From NCBI GenBank assembly GCA_024195265.1, contig JAJLRJ010000006.1, positions 32,322,434 through 32,386,433 of the forward strand: a DNA stretch of 64,000 nucleotides, read 5' to 3'. The notes under the pieces were generated by a model, which made no database searches, was not told the origin of the DNA, and saw only the letters and a list, made by a program, of their open reading frames with translations. Position 1 is the stretch's first letter. The number at the start of each line of letters is the position of its first letter. This document shows, piece after piece, positions 10,951-22,689 of the stretch. A program made the position numbers and the translations under genes. This DNA is from Dendrophyllia cribrosa. Lineage: Eukaryota; Cnidaria; Anthozoa; Scleractinia; Dendrophylliidae.

Positions 10951-11718
10951 TTCCGTGAGAAGAACCTTGAGTCATGAGACGCAGTATTAACTTTTGAGTC
11001 GGTGGATGAAATTTTGTAAGAGTGAAGCTATTGAGCAGTACTTATCTGTGGTGCTGTTTATTATGCATTGCAAGTTAGTTCTAACATTTGAGTGTGGATG
11101 AAATCCTACAGTGTGACCATTCAATTCTCCATCATAAGTGGATACCCTTATCGACCATGTTTAAGGTTCTGATTTGGAGAGAGGCATCTCATGCAGCAGT
11201 AATAAAATAATTGAACGAACATTTGATTGCATTTGATTATTGTAAGTTTGATGAATTGCGACAGGCTTATGATAAGTCCACCTACAGGAGGTGCGGTTAG
11301 TGACGTTTCCACTATACAGTATCCACAAGACATTACACTGAAAGTATCAACAGCCATTTTCAAATGTTACAGCCTGATTACACATGCGATTTTTGCTGCG
11401 CTTTCCAATGCAACTCTTGTCGAAAGTGTAAACCAGCAGTGAATTCATTTTGACTCAGGTCCAATATTAGCTGTGATTTTCCAAAAGCTGCCACCAAATT
11501 GCATTAGGTTTTAAACATGTTTGAACCATCTGCAATATCGCAGTGACAAATCTCACTTAAATCACCTCTAGTTAACACACGCGATTTGAAGATGCAACTT
11601 GCATGAAACAACAATTTCATTGAAAAGAGAGACAAAATTTGCACAAAAATTGCCTTTGAGTGTGTTAACTGGCATTTACAATGTAATTCATGGTAAATAA
11701 TTGGACACATGCCTTAGT

Positions 11719-13923
11719 GTTTCCGAAACAGTTCAGTAATCGCTGCGGTCCTCCCATAACTATTGAATCATGCACACTTTGATTTATTCCCAAACTGTTT
11801 TAGAGCATGTATAAGAGTACCTCACCCGGGCACCAAGAACATTAAATTAGGCATTATTTTCCTGGAACCAATATTTTCGCTCCAGGAAATAAAACTCACA
11901 CCACACTTTACATTTCCACCGCACTCCTTCCAAAACTATTGAACTAAGCTCCTTCACTGTTCAACAAGTTTAAATTATGCCAACTAACACTGAACCACTG
12001 AAATTTGCATGAAAAATTAGCACCTCTTTGTTCAACGAGTTAAGACAGAATGAGATTTCAGCCAAGCCTTATACCCACAGGATCAGTTATCTAAACTTGA
12101 ATTAATCTCGCAATATTCTTTGCTTTCCAGATAACCTCCCGAACTTCAATTAATCAGCGATATGGAAAATATTTCACCAGGGAATGTACTAAGTAATTTC
12201 ATCGTTGTGTTTATCAACTAATTTAACAGATCAAAAATAAACAAAAACTGTTTGCAAAACTAAATTCATCGTTAATTAAACTCGAAAAGACAACCAAAAG
12301 CGCCAAAAAACACCATAGTGGTGTGATTCGGGGGATTGCACGTGAGGAGTGTTGAGCTCGCGTGCGTTGAACGTCGCGGGGTAATCTTTGGTTGTAGAAA
12401 GTTGCTTTGAGTATCTTTAATGCATTAGTGTAAAAGACTTTAAAACTCTATAATATAATAACGCGCGTAAAAATATACGCATCTGGGTTACGACGGTTAT
12501 ATATTTTCGGTCGAATTCAGTTAAGTCATGTACTCGATTTAAATGATCTGCTAATCGCACTAAAAATTTCGAAACTCGAGGGAAGTTTGATTTCAAATGA
12601 ACAAATCTGTTTGAAACACGAAATTTATCGCTAATTTAACACGAAACGACAGTCAAAAAGGGCAAAAAGGGCAAAAAGAGCAGAAAGGGCCACATTTTAG
12701 TTTGTTCCTAAAATCTCGCGTGAAGGTCGCGCGCACGCATCCCTTAGATATTTAAGTTTTCAAGTTTGGGAAAATTGATTTCTGTAAATAATTTTCGTTT
12801 TCTCAAGTTTGTATATATTTTACTCTCAAAAATAGTTTTCCGAAAGATTGTAAATAAATTGTATATAGGTTTTCTCGTTTGTAAATAAACAAAGTTGGTA
12901 GAATTGTAATCATGGCTTGTTGACTGTCTCAAACGCGCGCGCGACCTACACGCGAGATTTTAGGAGCAAACTCAACGCTAAAATGTGGCCCCTTCTGCCC
13001 TTTTTGCCCTTTTTGACTGTCGTTTCGTGTTGAATTAGCGATAAATTTCGTATTTCAAACAGATTTGTTCATTTGAAATCAAACTTTCCTCGAGTTTCGA
13101 AATTTTTAGTGCGATTAGCAGATCATTTAAATCGAGTACATGACTTAACTGAACTCGAACGAAAATATATAACCGTCGTAACCCAGATGCGTATATTTTT
13201 ACACGCGTTATTATGTTATAGAGTTTTAAAGTCTTTTACACTAATGCATTAAAGATACTCAAAGCAACTTTCTACAACCAAAGATTACCCCGCGACGTTC
13301 AACGCACGCGAGCTGAACACTCCTCACGCGCGATCCCCCGAATCACACCACTATGGTGTTTTTTTGCGCTTTTGGTTGTCTTTTCGAGTTTAATTAACGA
13401 TAAATTTAGTTTTGCAAACAGTTTTTGTTTATTTTTGATCTGTTAAATTAGTTGATAAACACAACGATGAAATTACTTATTAGGTTCCCCGGTGAAATAT
13501 TTTCCATATCGCTGATTTCTTGTAGTTCGGGCGTTATCTGGAAAGCAATAGATATTTCGAGATTAATTTAAGTAAAGATAAATCCTGTGGGTATTAGGCT
13601 TGGCTGAAATCTCATTCTGTCTTAACTCGTTGAACAAAGAGGTGTTTTCGGTCAAGTCTGTTCGCATAATTTAAACTTGTTGAACAGTGAAGGAAGCTCA
13701 GTTCAATAGTTTTGGAAGGAGTGCGGTGGAAATGTAAAGTGTGGTGTGAGTTTTATTTCCTGAAGCGAAAATATTGGTTCCAGGAACATAATGCGTAATT
13801 TAATGTTCTTGGTGCCTGAGGTGCTCGCATACATACTCTAAAACAGTTTGGGAATAAATCAAAGTGTGCACGATTCAATAGTTATGGGAGGACCGCAGCG
13901 ATTACTCAATTGTTTCGAAAACA
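11719..13923. mobile_element. 2.2-kb foldback element with about 1-kb inverted arms
   Basis: The left arm (about 11719-12730) and the right arm (about 12935-13923) are reverse complements along almost their whole length. Termini are TGTTTCCGAAACAG and (reverse) TGTTTTCGAAACAA. Shared landmarks include GACCGCAGCGATTAC, GGAAGGAGTGCGGTGGAAAT, GATCTGCTAATCGC and ATGCGTATATTTTTAC. Only a spacer of about 200 bp separates the arms. Each arm carries GCCCTTTTTG-type 9-mers next to TTAGCGATAAATTT, and a second diverged copy of that module (TTAACGATAAATTT). No transposase ORF and no clear target duplication. It resembles Foldback/Galileo-type elements in structure only. Confidence 0.85.
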
Positions 13924-14269
13924 ATAAATAAATTCGTTGATTTTATTTCTCTTACTGAAACTCTGTCGTTTTGTTGAAAATATTCTTGTTGATGAAGGAG
14001 TTATACCCGCAAGCGGGTGTTTTAATAAAAGCTCATTTTTTAAAAGAAGAGAAGTTTGTCTGATCTTGTACACTTTTTATGGTTAATAAACGCATTTGAA
14101 AAGAAAATCTACTATAAATTTGGGTCTTTTGCAAGCATCGCGCTTTTCAATTACTTCTTGGGTTACTAAATAGTAACTTTTCAGGAGGCAGCGGGGAAGA
14201 GAAAGAAAAAACGCCTGCCCGCAAGGCCTGCGTTTTCAGAAAACGCACCCGCTGAATATGTTGGTTTTG
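13924..14269. other. Gene-free interval between foldback and satellite
   Basis: Nothing certain. A pyrimidine-AG string (AGTAACTTTTCAG at about 14180-14193) precedes an open basic stretch (GKRKKKR), but no donor or partner exon was seen. Confidence 0.35.
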
Positions 14270-14420
14270 GCCCTCGAGGCCCTTTTGGCCCTCGAGGCCC
14301 TTTTGGCCTCAATTGCTTGATAAATTAGCGATAAATTTAATTTAATTTTAATTTTGTAAACAGTTTTATCCTGTTGAAATCAAACTTTCACTTTACATGG
14401 TGCGGAGGAAATGCTGCTTT
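14270..14420. repeat. Fragment related to the foldback arms
   Basis: CCCTCGAGGCCCTTTTGG is duplicated here and followed by TTAGCGATAAATTTAATT, AAACAGTTTT and GTTGAAATCAAACTTTC, in the same order as in the foldback arm (CCCTTTTTG repeats, TTAGCGATAAATTT, AAACAGATTTG, TGAAATCAAACTTTC). Confidence 0.65.
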
Positions 14421-14531
14421 GCAGGCGAGTTACTGAACAAAGAGATGTATAATTTCTGATGAAATTTATCCAAGTAAGATTATAACTGACATTGTCATGG
14501 TGGCTGACCAGAGAGGTATTAAGACTTGATA

Positions 14532-16590
14532 TGTCCCTTTTGTCCCTTTTGTCCCTTTTGTCCCTATTGTCCCTTTTGTCCCTATTGTCCCTTTTGTCCC
14601 TATTGTCCCTTTTGTCCCTATTGTCCCTTTTGTCCCTATTGTCCCTTTTGTCCCTATTGTCCCTTTTGTCCCTATTGTCCCTTTTGTCCCTTTTGTCCCT
14701 ATTGTCCCTTTTGTCCCTTTTGTCCCTATTGTCCCTTTTGTCCCTTTTGTCCCTTTTGTCCCTTTTGTCCCTTTTGTCCTTTTTGTCCCTTTTGTCCCTT
14801 TTGTCCCTTTTGTCCCTTTTGTCCCTTTTGTCCCTTTTGTCCCTTTTGTCCCTTTTGTCCCTTTTGTCCCTTTTGTCCCTTTTGTCCCTATTGTCCCTTT
14901 TGTCCCTTTTGTCCCTTTTGTCCCTTTTGTCCCTTTTGTCCCTATTGTCCCCACAAATGTCCCTAGTGTCCTTATTTTGTCCCTTTTGTCCCTTTTGTCC
15001 CTTTTGTCCCTTTTGTCCCTTTTGTCCCTTTTGTCCCTTTTGTCCCTTTTGTCCCTTTTGTCCCTTTTGTCCCTTTTGTCCCTTTTGTCCCTATTGTCCC
15101 CACAAATGTCCCTAGTGTCCTTATTTTGTCCCTTTTGTCCCTATTGTCCCTTTTGTCCCTTTTGTCCCTTTTGTCCCTTTTGTCCCTTTTGTCCCTATTG
15201 TCCCCACAAATGTCCCTAGTGTCCTTATTTTGTCCCTTTTGTCCCTATTGTCCCTTTTGTCCCTTTTGTCCCTTTTGTCCCTTTTGTCCCTTTTGTCCCT
15301 ATTGTCCCCACAAATGTCCCTAGTGTCCTTATTTTGTCCTTTTTGTCCCTATTGTCCCTTTTGTCCCTTTTGTCCCTTTTGTCCCTTTTGTCCCTTTTGT
15401 CCCTTTTGTCCCTTTTGTCCCTTTTGTCCCTTTTGTCCCTTTTGTCCCTTTTGTCCCTTTTGTCCCTTTTGTCCCTTTTGTCCCTTTTGTCCCTTTTGTC
15501 CCTTTTGTCCCTTTTGTCCCTTTTGTCCCTTTTGTCCCTTTTGTCCCTTTTGTCCCTTTTGTCCCTTTTGTCCCTTTTGTCCCTTTTGTCCCTTTTGTCC
15601 CTTTTGTCCCTTTTGTCCCTTTTGTCCCTTTTGTCCTTTTTGTCCCTTTTGTCCCTTTTGTCCCTTTTGTCCCTTTTGTCCCTTTTGTCCCTTTTGTCCC
15701 TTTTGTCCCTTTTGTCCCTTTTGTCCCTTTTGTCCCTTTTGTCCCTATTGTCCCTTTTGTCCCTTTTGTCCCTTTTGTCCCTTTTGTCCCTTTTGTCCCT
15801 ATTGTCCCCACAAATGTCCCTAGTGTCCTTATTTTGTCCTTTTTGTCCCTATTGTCCCTTTTGTCCCTTTTGTCCCTTTTGTCCCTTTTGTCCCTTTTGT
15901 CCCTTTTGTCCCTTTTGTCCCTTTTGTCCCTTTTGTCCCTTTTGTCCCTTTTGTCCCTATTGTCCCCACAAATGTCCCTAGTGTCCTTATTTTGTCCCTT
16001 TTGTCCCTATTGTCCCTTTTGTCCCTTTTGTCCCTTTTGTCCCTTTTGTCCCTTTTGTCCCTATTGTCCCCACAAATGTCCCTAGTGTCCTTATTTTGTC
16101 CCTTTTGTCCCTATTGTCCCTTTTGTCCCTTTTGTCCCTTTTGTCCCTTTTGTCCCTTTTGTCCCTATTGTCCCCACAAATGTCCCTAGTGTCCTTATTT
16201 TGTCCTTTTTGTCCCTATTGTCCCTTTTGTCCCTTTTGTCCCTTTTGTCCCTTTTGTCCCTTTTGTCCCTTTTGTCCCTTTTGTCCCTTTTGTCCCTTTT
16301 GTCCCTTTTGTCCCTTTTGTCCCTTTTGTCCCTTTTGTCCCTTTTGTCCCTTTTGTCCCTTTTGTCCCTTTTGTCCCTTTTGTCCCTTTTGTCCCTTTTG
16401 TCCCTTTTGTCCCTTTTGTCCCTTTTGTCCCTTTTGTCCCTTTTGTCCCTTTTGTCCCTTTTGTCCCTTTTGTCCCTTTTGTCCCTTTTGTCCCTTTTGT
16501 CCCTTTTGTCCCTTTTGTCCCTTTTGTCCCTTTTGTCCCTATTGTCCCCACAAATGTCCCTAGTGTCCTTATTTTGTCCTTTTTGTCCTT
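14532..16590. repeat. 9-bp satellite (TTTTGTCCC)n with higher-order blocks
   Basis: About 2.06 kb of head-to-tail TTTTGTCCC with rare variants (CTATTGTCC, TTTTTGTCC). Nine copies of a distinct linker (CCACAAATGTCCCTAGTGTC then CTTATTTTG) interrupt it at 14951, 15100, 15204, 15308, 15808, 15966, 16070, 16174 and 16548. Because the unit is a multiple of three and lacks stops, long frames appear on both strands (CPF, SLL, GTK and DKR repeats); these are not genes. It is a fast-evolving satellite, and copy numbers may be collapsed or expanded in assembly. Confidence 0.95.
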
Positions 16591-16746
16591 GTGTTTTTAA
16601 GCTAAACCTTTCGTTAAAGGTCTTCATCTGTGTTAAGACAAGCTTTTTTCCGATGAATAAGACTAAACCAACTCTGTCTGTACCTTTCCATCTAAGCTTT
16701 TAAATTGTCTGTATAATTATGAAATTGTTTGTTATCAATAAATATC

Positions 16747-17089
16747 ACAGGACGAAATAATGAATTTACTAATCTTTAAGAGAAAATTAAATTTTACTTA
16801 AAGGTATCGAAAATCTTTAAGTTGAGACGTAAATACTCTTAAATGTATTAAAGTAAGTAAGTATCTTTAATATGTGTTTAAGAACCTTTACGTTATCTTT
16901 AATTCAACTTTTCAACAACTTAAAGACCCTTAAAGGCAACTTAAATTGTTCATTACTAGCTTTAAGTGTTGTCAAGTAAAGGCTTATTTAAGTACTGATT
17001 TACGGTGCACTTAAAGATAGTCGAAATTGTTCTTTAGGTTTTCTTTAATGAACCTTTACTTGCACTTAAAGTCGTTATTTCGTCCTGTG
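16747..17089. mobile_element. CACAGGACG-terminal MITE, 343 bp
   Basis: Termini CACAGGACGAAATAATGA and (reverse) CACAGGACGAAATAACGA. The interior is rich in CTTTAAG/CTTAAAG motifs on both strands. A possible 3-bp TAT duplication flanks it. An internally deleted relative lies at 19599-19673. Confidence 0.8.
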
Positions 17090-18776
17090 TATATAGTTGC
17101 GTTTCATGCATGATCAGTTTGCGTTACAATATTGCGTTACTTCGTCCGCGAAGTACTGGGCATCAGATTTTAAAGCCGTGAGCCTGCGCAGAAGCTTCCT
17201 CTTTTCGAACGTTATGTACGAATGTGCAAACGTTTCGATGAGAGCTGCGGGCAAACCAAGAGGTTGAATCACGGCTCAAAGGCTGAAATTCAAAAAAATC
17301 CACTGTTTGCCGAGTGCCTGGTACATCATCTAAGTACGAGATGGCTTAAAGAGGTGTAATCGGGCCGATGAACCGATCCGAGAGCATAAAAGAAAGACCA
17401 CTCCGGTGGTGCCAAAACGTTTCAGCCTCGCTCTGCAAACGGTGAAGACACTGCAGCGAGCCAAATGGTACATTTCTGTGAGTTTCGGGTTTAGAATAGA
17501 CGGCAAGCGAAGTTTTAAGCTTTGATTTTTGGTTGGCTGCAGTGTTAATAAAATCCCTCTTAAGACAGAATGTATTGCTTCCCTTCATATTTTGCTGTAA
17601 AAATACCCATAGTTCATAGCGGGCAAACGTTGTTAGTGGTTAATGACTGACTAGACATGTGACTGTGTTGTTTTTTAATATTTCGCAAGCAGATCCTGCA
17701 TCGAAGGAAGCAGAAATAAGAAGAGTTGATCGCCAAAGAAAACGTAAGTGAATCATTTCCCTTGCAGGTTTACAATGTGAACTGCATTGACCAAAGGAGA
17801 TCAAAATATCGATCAATTGTTACGTTACTGAGACAGAAACGAATTTCGAATGAACACAATTAAGCGTGAACCGCGAGTATAGAATCTTAACATGCTTGTC
17901 AAGGCATATAATGGTGTCGCTTCCTTTCGAAGCTTTTAACCTTTGAATTCAAACGTTATTTAACTTGTCTTCACGGATAAAAGGTGCTGCATTTTAAAAG
18001 CCAGCCGGTCGACGGAATGCTAGTTGGTGCATGATCGCTTTGAAACAAACACGAGGAGAAATATGATGCCCTAAATGCAGTGCGGAAGAAATACGATCTA
18101 AAAATCAATCTAATTCCTTCTTAATTAAACGTACGGAGGGACGTTACTTTCACAACAGTGTTTTCTTTGTTGCGATTTTATCGTAGTTTAATGGCTGTGT
18201 CTGAGAGGAACTGTTTCCATCATGGTTTCGTTGAATACATGTACAAGTAGTTCATGTCACGCTAGTGTTGGTCACATGTGCTCACAAATGAACGCTCGTT
18301 ACCTTTCAAATTTTAGATAGCTTTATTGAATTTAACTTTGCCTTGAATTCTTGCTTGTGTTAATCTTACATTGCCTTGTAGTGACGGGGTTTTATTTGAG
18401 TGGTGAAATTGTACATAGTAAAGTACTATCTGAAACTACATATGATCAATTTACTAAAAAGTTTATTGATCTAAACTAAACCTAACATCAATAGGTCTTA
18501 ATAGGTCTTATCACGGTTTTAACACGATTTATTCCCTTCTTTTACAGGTAATGTTAGTATTAGAGAGGCTTGCCTGTAACACTTTTACTATAATGATAGT
18601 AAAACTAACTGTGAGGTGAGCCCTTTTACCCAAAGCAAGTGTGAATTCTAACCTTAACTGAATTTTTAGCCCTAGTGTAGCCTTAACCCCTAACTGCAGG
18701 GCTAAAAATTAATTCCAGTGCTTGGTGGCCAGTCGGGCCAGTTTCCTTGAGTTTTTAGTGGCCCATCCCAAGAGCG
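17090..18776. other. Gene-poor interval with one weak exon candidate
   Basis: No gene was recognised. At 17693-17743 a segment reads DPASKEAEIRRVDRQRK on the plus strand between an upstream CAG (17690-17692) and a good donor (AAAAC then GTAAGTG), after a T-rich tract. It is too short to trust alone. Confidence 0.3.
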
Positions 18777-18780
18777 TTAA

Positions 18781-19470
18781 GGTTACAGTGTACCTTCGGG
18801 GGTGTCTCCAGTATAACAACTGTAGCGTCTTAAGATTACACTTAGTATACCTAAACCCAGATATCAAATTAAAGCTTACAGAGCTGGCTATCTAAATATG
18901 GAAACATTTGGTAATAAAATGAATTGTCGAATTTTTTATGACGTCTAAATTCCAACGTCCGAATCGGCTTTAAAACGCTATAACTCAAAGCGATTATTGT
19001 ATTTTGCTAATTTGATTTGTTCTCGGATTTCCGGACACGAAGCGCTAAAAAAACGTGTCGGCGATTTCCCATATTCAATTGCAGTGAAAAGTTACAGAAT
19101 ATTTTCGAAAAAGGGAGAAAAAAAATTGGAGTGATCGCACGGAAATGGCTCTTGACGAAAAAGTTTTGTTAATTATGTGTTAGCCTAGCTTCTGTCCAAA
19201 TTTGAGGAAAATCGAACAAATTCCCTTTGAGTTGTAGCTCTTTAAAGTGTCCCCTACAAGCGAAAATTAACTTTGAGAAAACAGCGCTTAAAAAAACATA
19301 TCGCTTCATAAACAAACTCCGCCCACAAAAGTTATACCGTCATTTCTCCGTCAATTTTCACTATTTTTCGATAATTTTTTTTTGGATGAAAGTTCATTCT
19401 GTAAACTTTATTTTGACGCCAAAAAATAAAAAAATTCAATACATTTTCGATCTGAAGGTACACTGTAACC
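18781..19470. mobile_element. TTAA-target non-autonomous transposon, 690 bp
   Basis: Terminal repeats GGTTACAGTGTACCTTC and GAAGGTACACTGTAACC are flanked by TTAA (18777-18780, 19471-19474). The interior has an AT-rich open frame near 19227 with no family resemblance. A TA-target (Tc1-like, CAGTG ends) reading is the alternative, but the mirrored GGTTA favours TTAA. Confidence 0.75.
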
Positions 19471-19598
19471 TTAACTAAGGAAATAACACAAAAAGGCATA
19501 TAATGCCCCCAGTGATGCCCTGAGACATTTTTTTAACATTTCAGCCATTCATTTGGCAATATAAAATCATTTGAGGTGTTGAAACTGAGCAAAAGATC

Positions 19599-19673
19599 CA
19601 CAGGACGAAATAACGATTTTAAGTGCAAGTAAAGGTTCATTAAAGATTAGTAAATTCATTATTTCGTCCTGTG
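19599..19673. mobile_element. CACAGGACG MITE, deleted copy, 75 bp
   Basis: It has both termini of the 16747 family and AAGTGCAAGTAAAGGTTCAT from its inner arm, inverted relative to that copy, with the centre deleted. It sits just upstream of the readable LINE ORF1. Confidence 0.75.
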
Positions 19674-19753
19674 AACGCGATTATGTTGAACCTTTGTCAG
19701 TTTCACCGAGTCGGCTAACTACCATTTCAACCCTGAGAGACACTGTTGGGGTT

Positions 19754-19852
19754 AGCCTGTGACAGCCGCCTCCTCCCCTCAGAAAAAAATCGGGGAGAGA
19801 AGCTTCTCTCCCCGATTTTTTTCTGAGGGGAGGAGGCGGCTGTCACAGGCTA
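19754..19852. mobile_element. AGCCTG-family element, 99-bp perfect hairpin
   Basis: AGCCTGTGACAGCCGCC and its exact complement end this palindrome (centre GAGAAGCTTCTC). A perfect 10-bp duplication TGTTGGGGTT (19744-19753 and 19853-19862) flanks it. Removing it restores the LINE ORF1 frame across RDTVGVCEAEF. Confidence 0.9.
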
Positions 19853-20010
19853 TGTTGGGGTTTGCGAAGCTGAATTCACGCAGTTTCAAATGATATGTTC
19901 AGGTGATATTCAATAATTGAAGGACAAAATAGTTCAACAAGACAATCTTCTTGAAGTTCAAAGGAAAACAATAGATGACGTCTCTGCCGTCCTTTCATCG
20001 CAAGTTGAAT

Positions 20011-21173
20011 AGCCTGCGGAACAGGCGTTATTTTTTTAAGCGTTTCAGGCGAGCGCGAGGTGAGAAAAATATAACGCCTGTCCGTACACCATTGTTCGTG
20101 CTGTTCCGGCGTTCATATATGAACGCGGCTATCCAATTGGCTACTCGATATTATGTGATCATAATGGTATGACACATAATGACGTAAACAAAACAGACAC
20201 CAGACCGGCGAAACGGACCGATGCTAAAATCACAGCCTTGTCTGAGACAAACCTCACGTAAACTTCAACTCTATAAAAAATGAATGGCTTACTTTTAAAG
20301 CTACATCTCTCTCTGCTAAGCTTGAATCTACAGATCGATTTTCGTGACAAATCCTACGAAAACTAAAATAGCTGGGCCCAGCGTGACAAAAACATGGCAA
20401 GATAGACATGCAAGGACAACATCTCATCTCAGATCCTGTCATTTCAGAGAAGAAGTGAAAATCTTTCGTATATGTAACTAACATGCCGAAAGCAACACTC
20501 TAACCGCAATGAAAAAAAGAATGCTCATAAGTCTACGAGAACAAAAACTACAGGAAATCACAATAGACAGATTTGACCTCCCGTCCATTGCATGCACGCG
20601 GCATTTTTTACAAAAGTTCAATCGGTCAACACCAAAATCCTCCAAAACAAGCTAAATGTACACTCGTTCAAAACAAATAGAAGGAGCAAATGGCATTAAA
20701 AAGCATAAGGTTACATGTAAAGTCGTGCGTGCTTACCATTTTACGCGTGTGACACATGAATTCCAAGCTGGGATAAAATTTCACAGATCTTGGCTCCTTT
20801 ACGGTCTTCCCTAATGGGTTGCCGAAAAATTGTCACAAAACTGGAACGCTTCACAGTTTCGGACACCAGAATCTGCAAATGCTTTCTTTTGAGTACATTG
20901 GCGTATGTTCGCAGAACCAGGACATTTTACACCTTCGCCGGTGGTCGGTTTTGGCTCTCGCACCATATGGGGCCAAAATAGGCCGTTTTGCGTTATGATT
21001 GGTTGGTGATTTGGGGGTGTGTATGGGGGCGGAAGGGCACAAACAATGGTGTGCGTACAGGCGTTATTTTTTTCGCGTCCCTCCCATCGCGCGACTCGCG
21101 CTCCGCGCTCGCCTTTTGCTCCGCACGCGCCCGCCTCAAAAACGCAAAAAAATTACGCCTGTTCTGCAGGCTA
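20011..21173. mobile_element. AGCCTG-family non-autonomous transposon, 1163 bp
   Basis: It starts AGCCTGCGGAACAGGCG and ends CGCCTGTTCTGCAGGCTA, with further inverted similarity (CAGGCGTTATTTTTTT near both ends). The perfect 10-bp duplication CAAGTTGAAT (20001-20010, 21174-21183) lies in LINE ORF1, and the frame (VLSSQVE then SLKYDL) is continuous without the element. No transposase was recognised inside. MULE-like by duplication length. Confidence 0.88.
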
Positions 21174-22164
21174 CAAGTTGAATCACTAAAATATGACCTG
21201 CATCAACAATCGGTGCTTATCAAGAAAATCCAAGAGGAGAATCAATCTTTACACAAGAAAAACGCCAAAACTTTAGAAGCAAATGTGGACTTACATGGAA
21301 AACAAAGTCAACTCGAGAAAGAAGTGGCATTTCTCAAAGAACAAGTAGGGGTTCTATGGCAGACAACAACGGAAGTCTCAAAACCACAAGACACTGAACC
21401 TGACAAACCTTATCAGGAATGCCCGCAGGAATGCCAGAACACTACGGAAAAGGTAACAGAAAAAACAGAAATAAAATCTACAGATCAAGATCTGCTTATT
21501 GTAAACGTGCCAACCCAAAACCGTTTCTCCGTTCTCCAGGAACAAGATCCGCAGAAAAAAGATCCCTTGCTAAAAGATATCCCGCCCTCAATTAAAACAA
21601 ATGCAAACAATGCCGACAACACTACCAATGGTATCAGCTGTTTTCTTATGCGATTCGAACGGAAAATTCCTGAACACGAAAAAGGTATTCCCACCGAATC
21701 ACGAATTGAAATATTTTCGGTGTCCAAAACTCGAGGATGCAAGAGCCACACTACAAAACGACATTTGTGATTCTCCTTAACTGCTTCTTATTCACTTTGG
21801 AACAAACGACTTGTCTTTGAACACACCAATAGATGAATTCATATCTGATCTTTCAACGTTGATTACTGAAGCTGCTACACAATTTCCAACCTGTAAAATA
21901 ATCTACTCTACACTTTTTCCACGCACAGACATACCAATTCCAACAATAACCAGGATCAATGAACAGTTAATTACCGAATGCTCCAGATTACCTAAAGTAC
22001 ATCTGATCAGACATGATAATCTCTTCCTCGATGAATTGAACATCCTACATGACACCAAACATATTAAAAGACGACACATTGGTTTATTTGCCGCAAACCT
22101 GATAGATGCGATTCGTGGTAGAGCAAGACAGACGCGATACACTTCCAAATCTCCCAGTCACGGT

Positions 22165-22312
22165 GGTGTCGAAAACGAAGCACTTGAAAACGAAGACCGA
22201 AGCACGACGCACCCTGACAGTCGAAAACGAAGCGCCCAAAACTCGAAAACGAAGCACCCGAAGTCGAAAACGAAGCACCCAAACTCGAAAACGAAGCACC
22301 CTCTATGCGTTT
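22165..22312. repeat. Minisatellite, CGAAAACGAAGCAC units
   Basis: At least seven imperfect copies of GAAAACGAAGCRC separated by short variable spacers. It overruns the 3' end of LINE ORF1, so the C-terminal KTKHP repeats of that frame are not authentic ORF1. Confidence 0.85.
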
Positions 22313-22689
22313 TCGATTTTCGATCCGAAAAATGAACCACACTTGTGATCCGGTTTCGATTGCGAAACAGTCACACAAGTACAAATTACACTGCTTTCCG
22401 GGGTGTCTACTCAGACCTCGGATCCGTAAAACGTAGACCCTCTGGGTGTTTCGACAGCTCGGAACCAAAAACTATTTAAAACAAATAAGCGTGCCTCACG
22501 TTACAGGACCGGATATTATCCCCAACTGGATATCAACTTGTTTCGAATAAGAAATGAAACACTTCAAAGCAATTCTTGTTGCATGAGAAATCTTTCTTGC
22601 TTTCCTCGATGACAATAAGTTTGCAAACAAACCATTCTTCTTTTCATTCGTTAACGATTACATTTTTGCTGACGTTCTTTCGCGGTCCG

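Larger units (their letters stand above)
19682..22171 (+). pseudogene. CR1-like LINE ORF1: coiled coil plus SGNH esterase domain, disrupted
   Basis: Pieces in one orientation are 19682-19753, 19863-20010 and 21184 onward, interrupted by insertions at 19754-19852 and 20011-21173. The first part reads YVEPLSVSPSRLTTIS, then a heptad-like coiled coil (KIVQQDNLLEVQRKTIDD, DLHQQSVLIKKIQEEN, KQSQLEKEVAFLKEQ). A linker follows, then an SGNH-hydrolase-like domain: nucleophile block CDSNGKF (21649 onward), HFGTNDL (21792 onward) and a C-terminal His block RRHIGLFAANLID (about 22069). Esterase domains in ORF1 are known from CR1-like non-LTR retrotransposons. Lesions are an in-frame TAA before LKDKIVQ, a frameshift before the nucleophile block, and a TAA at 21778-21780. 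It is the 5' part of the element whose ORF2 lies at 23452-32985, or of a close relative. Confidence 0.8.

Noticed and set aside
14466..16703. Many long open frames (CPF, SLL, GTK and DKR repeat proteins) on both strands
   Set aside because: They are translations of a 9-bp satellite whose unit is a multiple of three and lacks stops; frames overlap on both strands and none has unique sequence of any length.
18781..19470. Tc1-like assignment from CAGTG ends next to TA
   Set aside because: The mirrored similarity extends outward through GGTTA to TTAA on both sides, which a TA duplication would not explain.
21903..22468. Several overlapping minus-strand frames opposite LINE ORF1
   Set aside because: Shadow frames; the plus strand carries the SGNH esterase signature.
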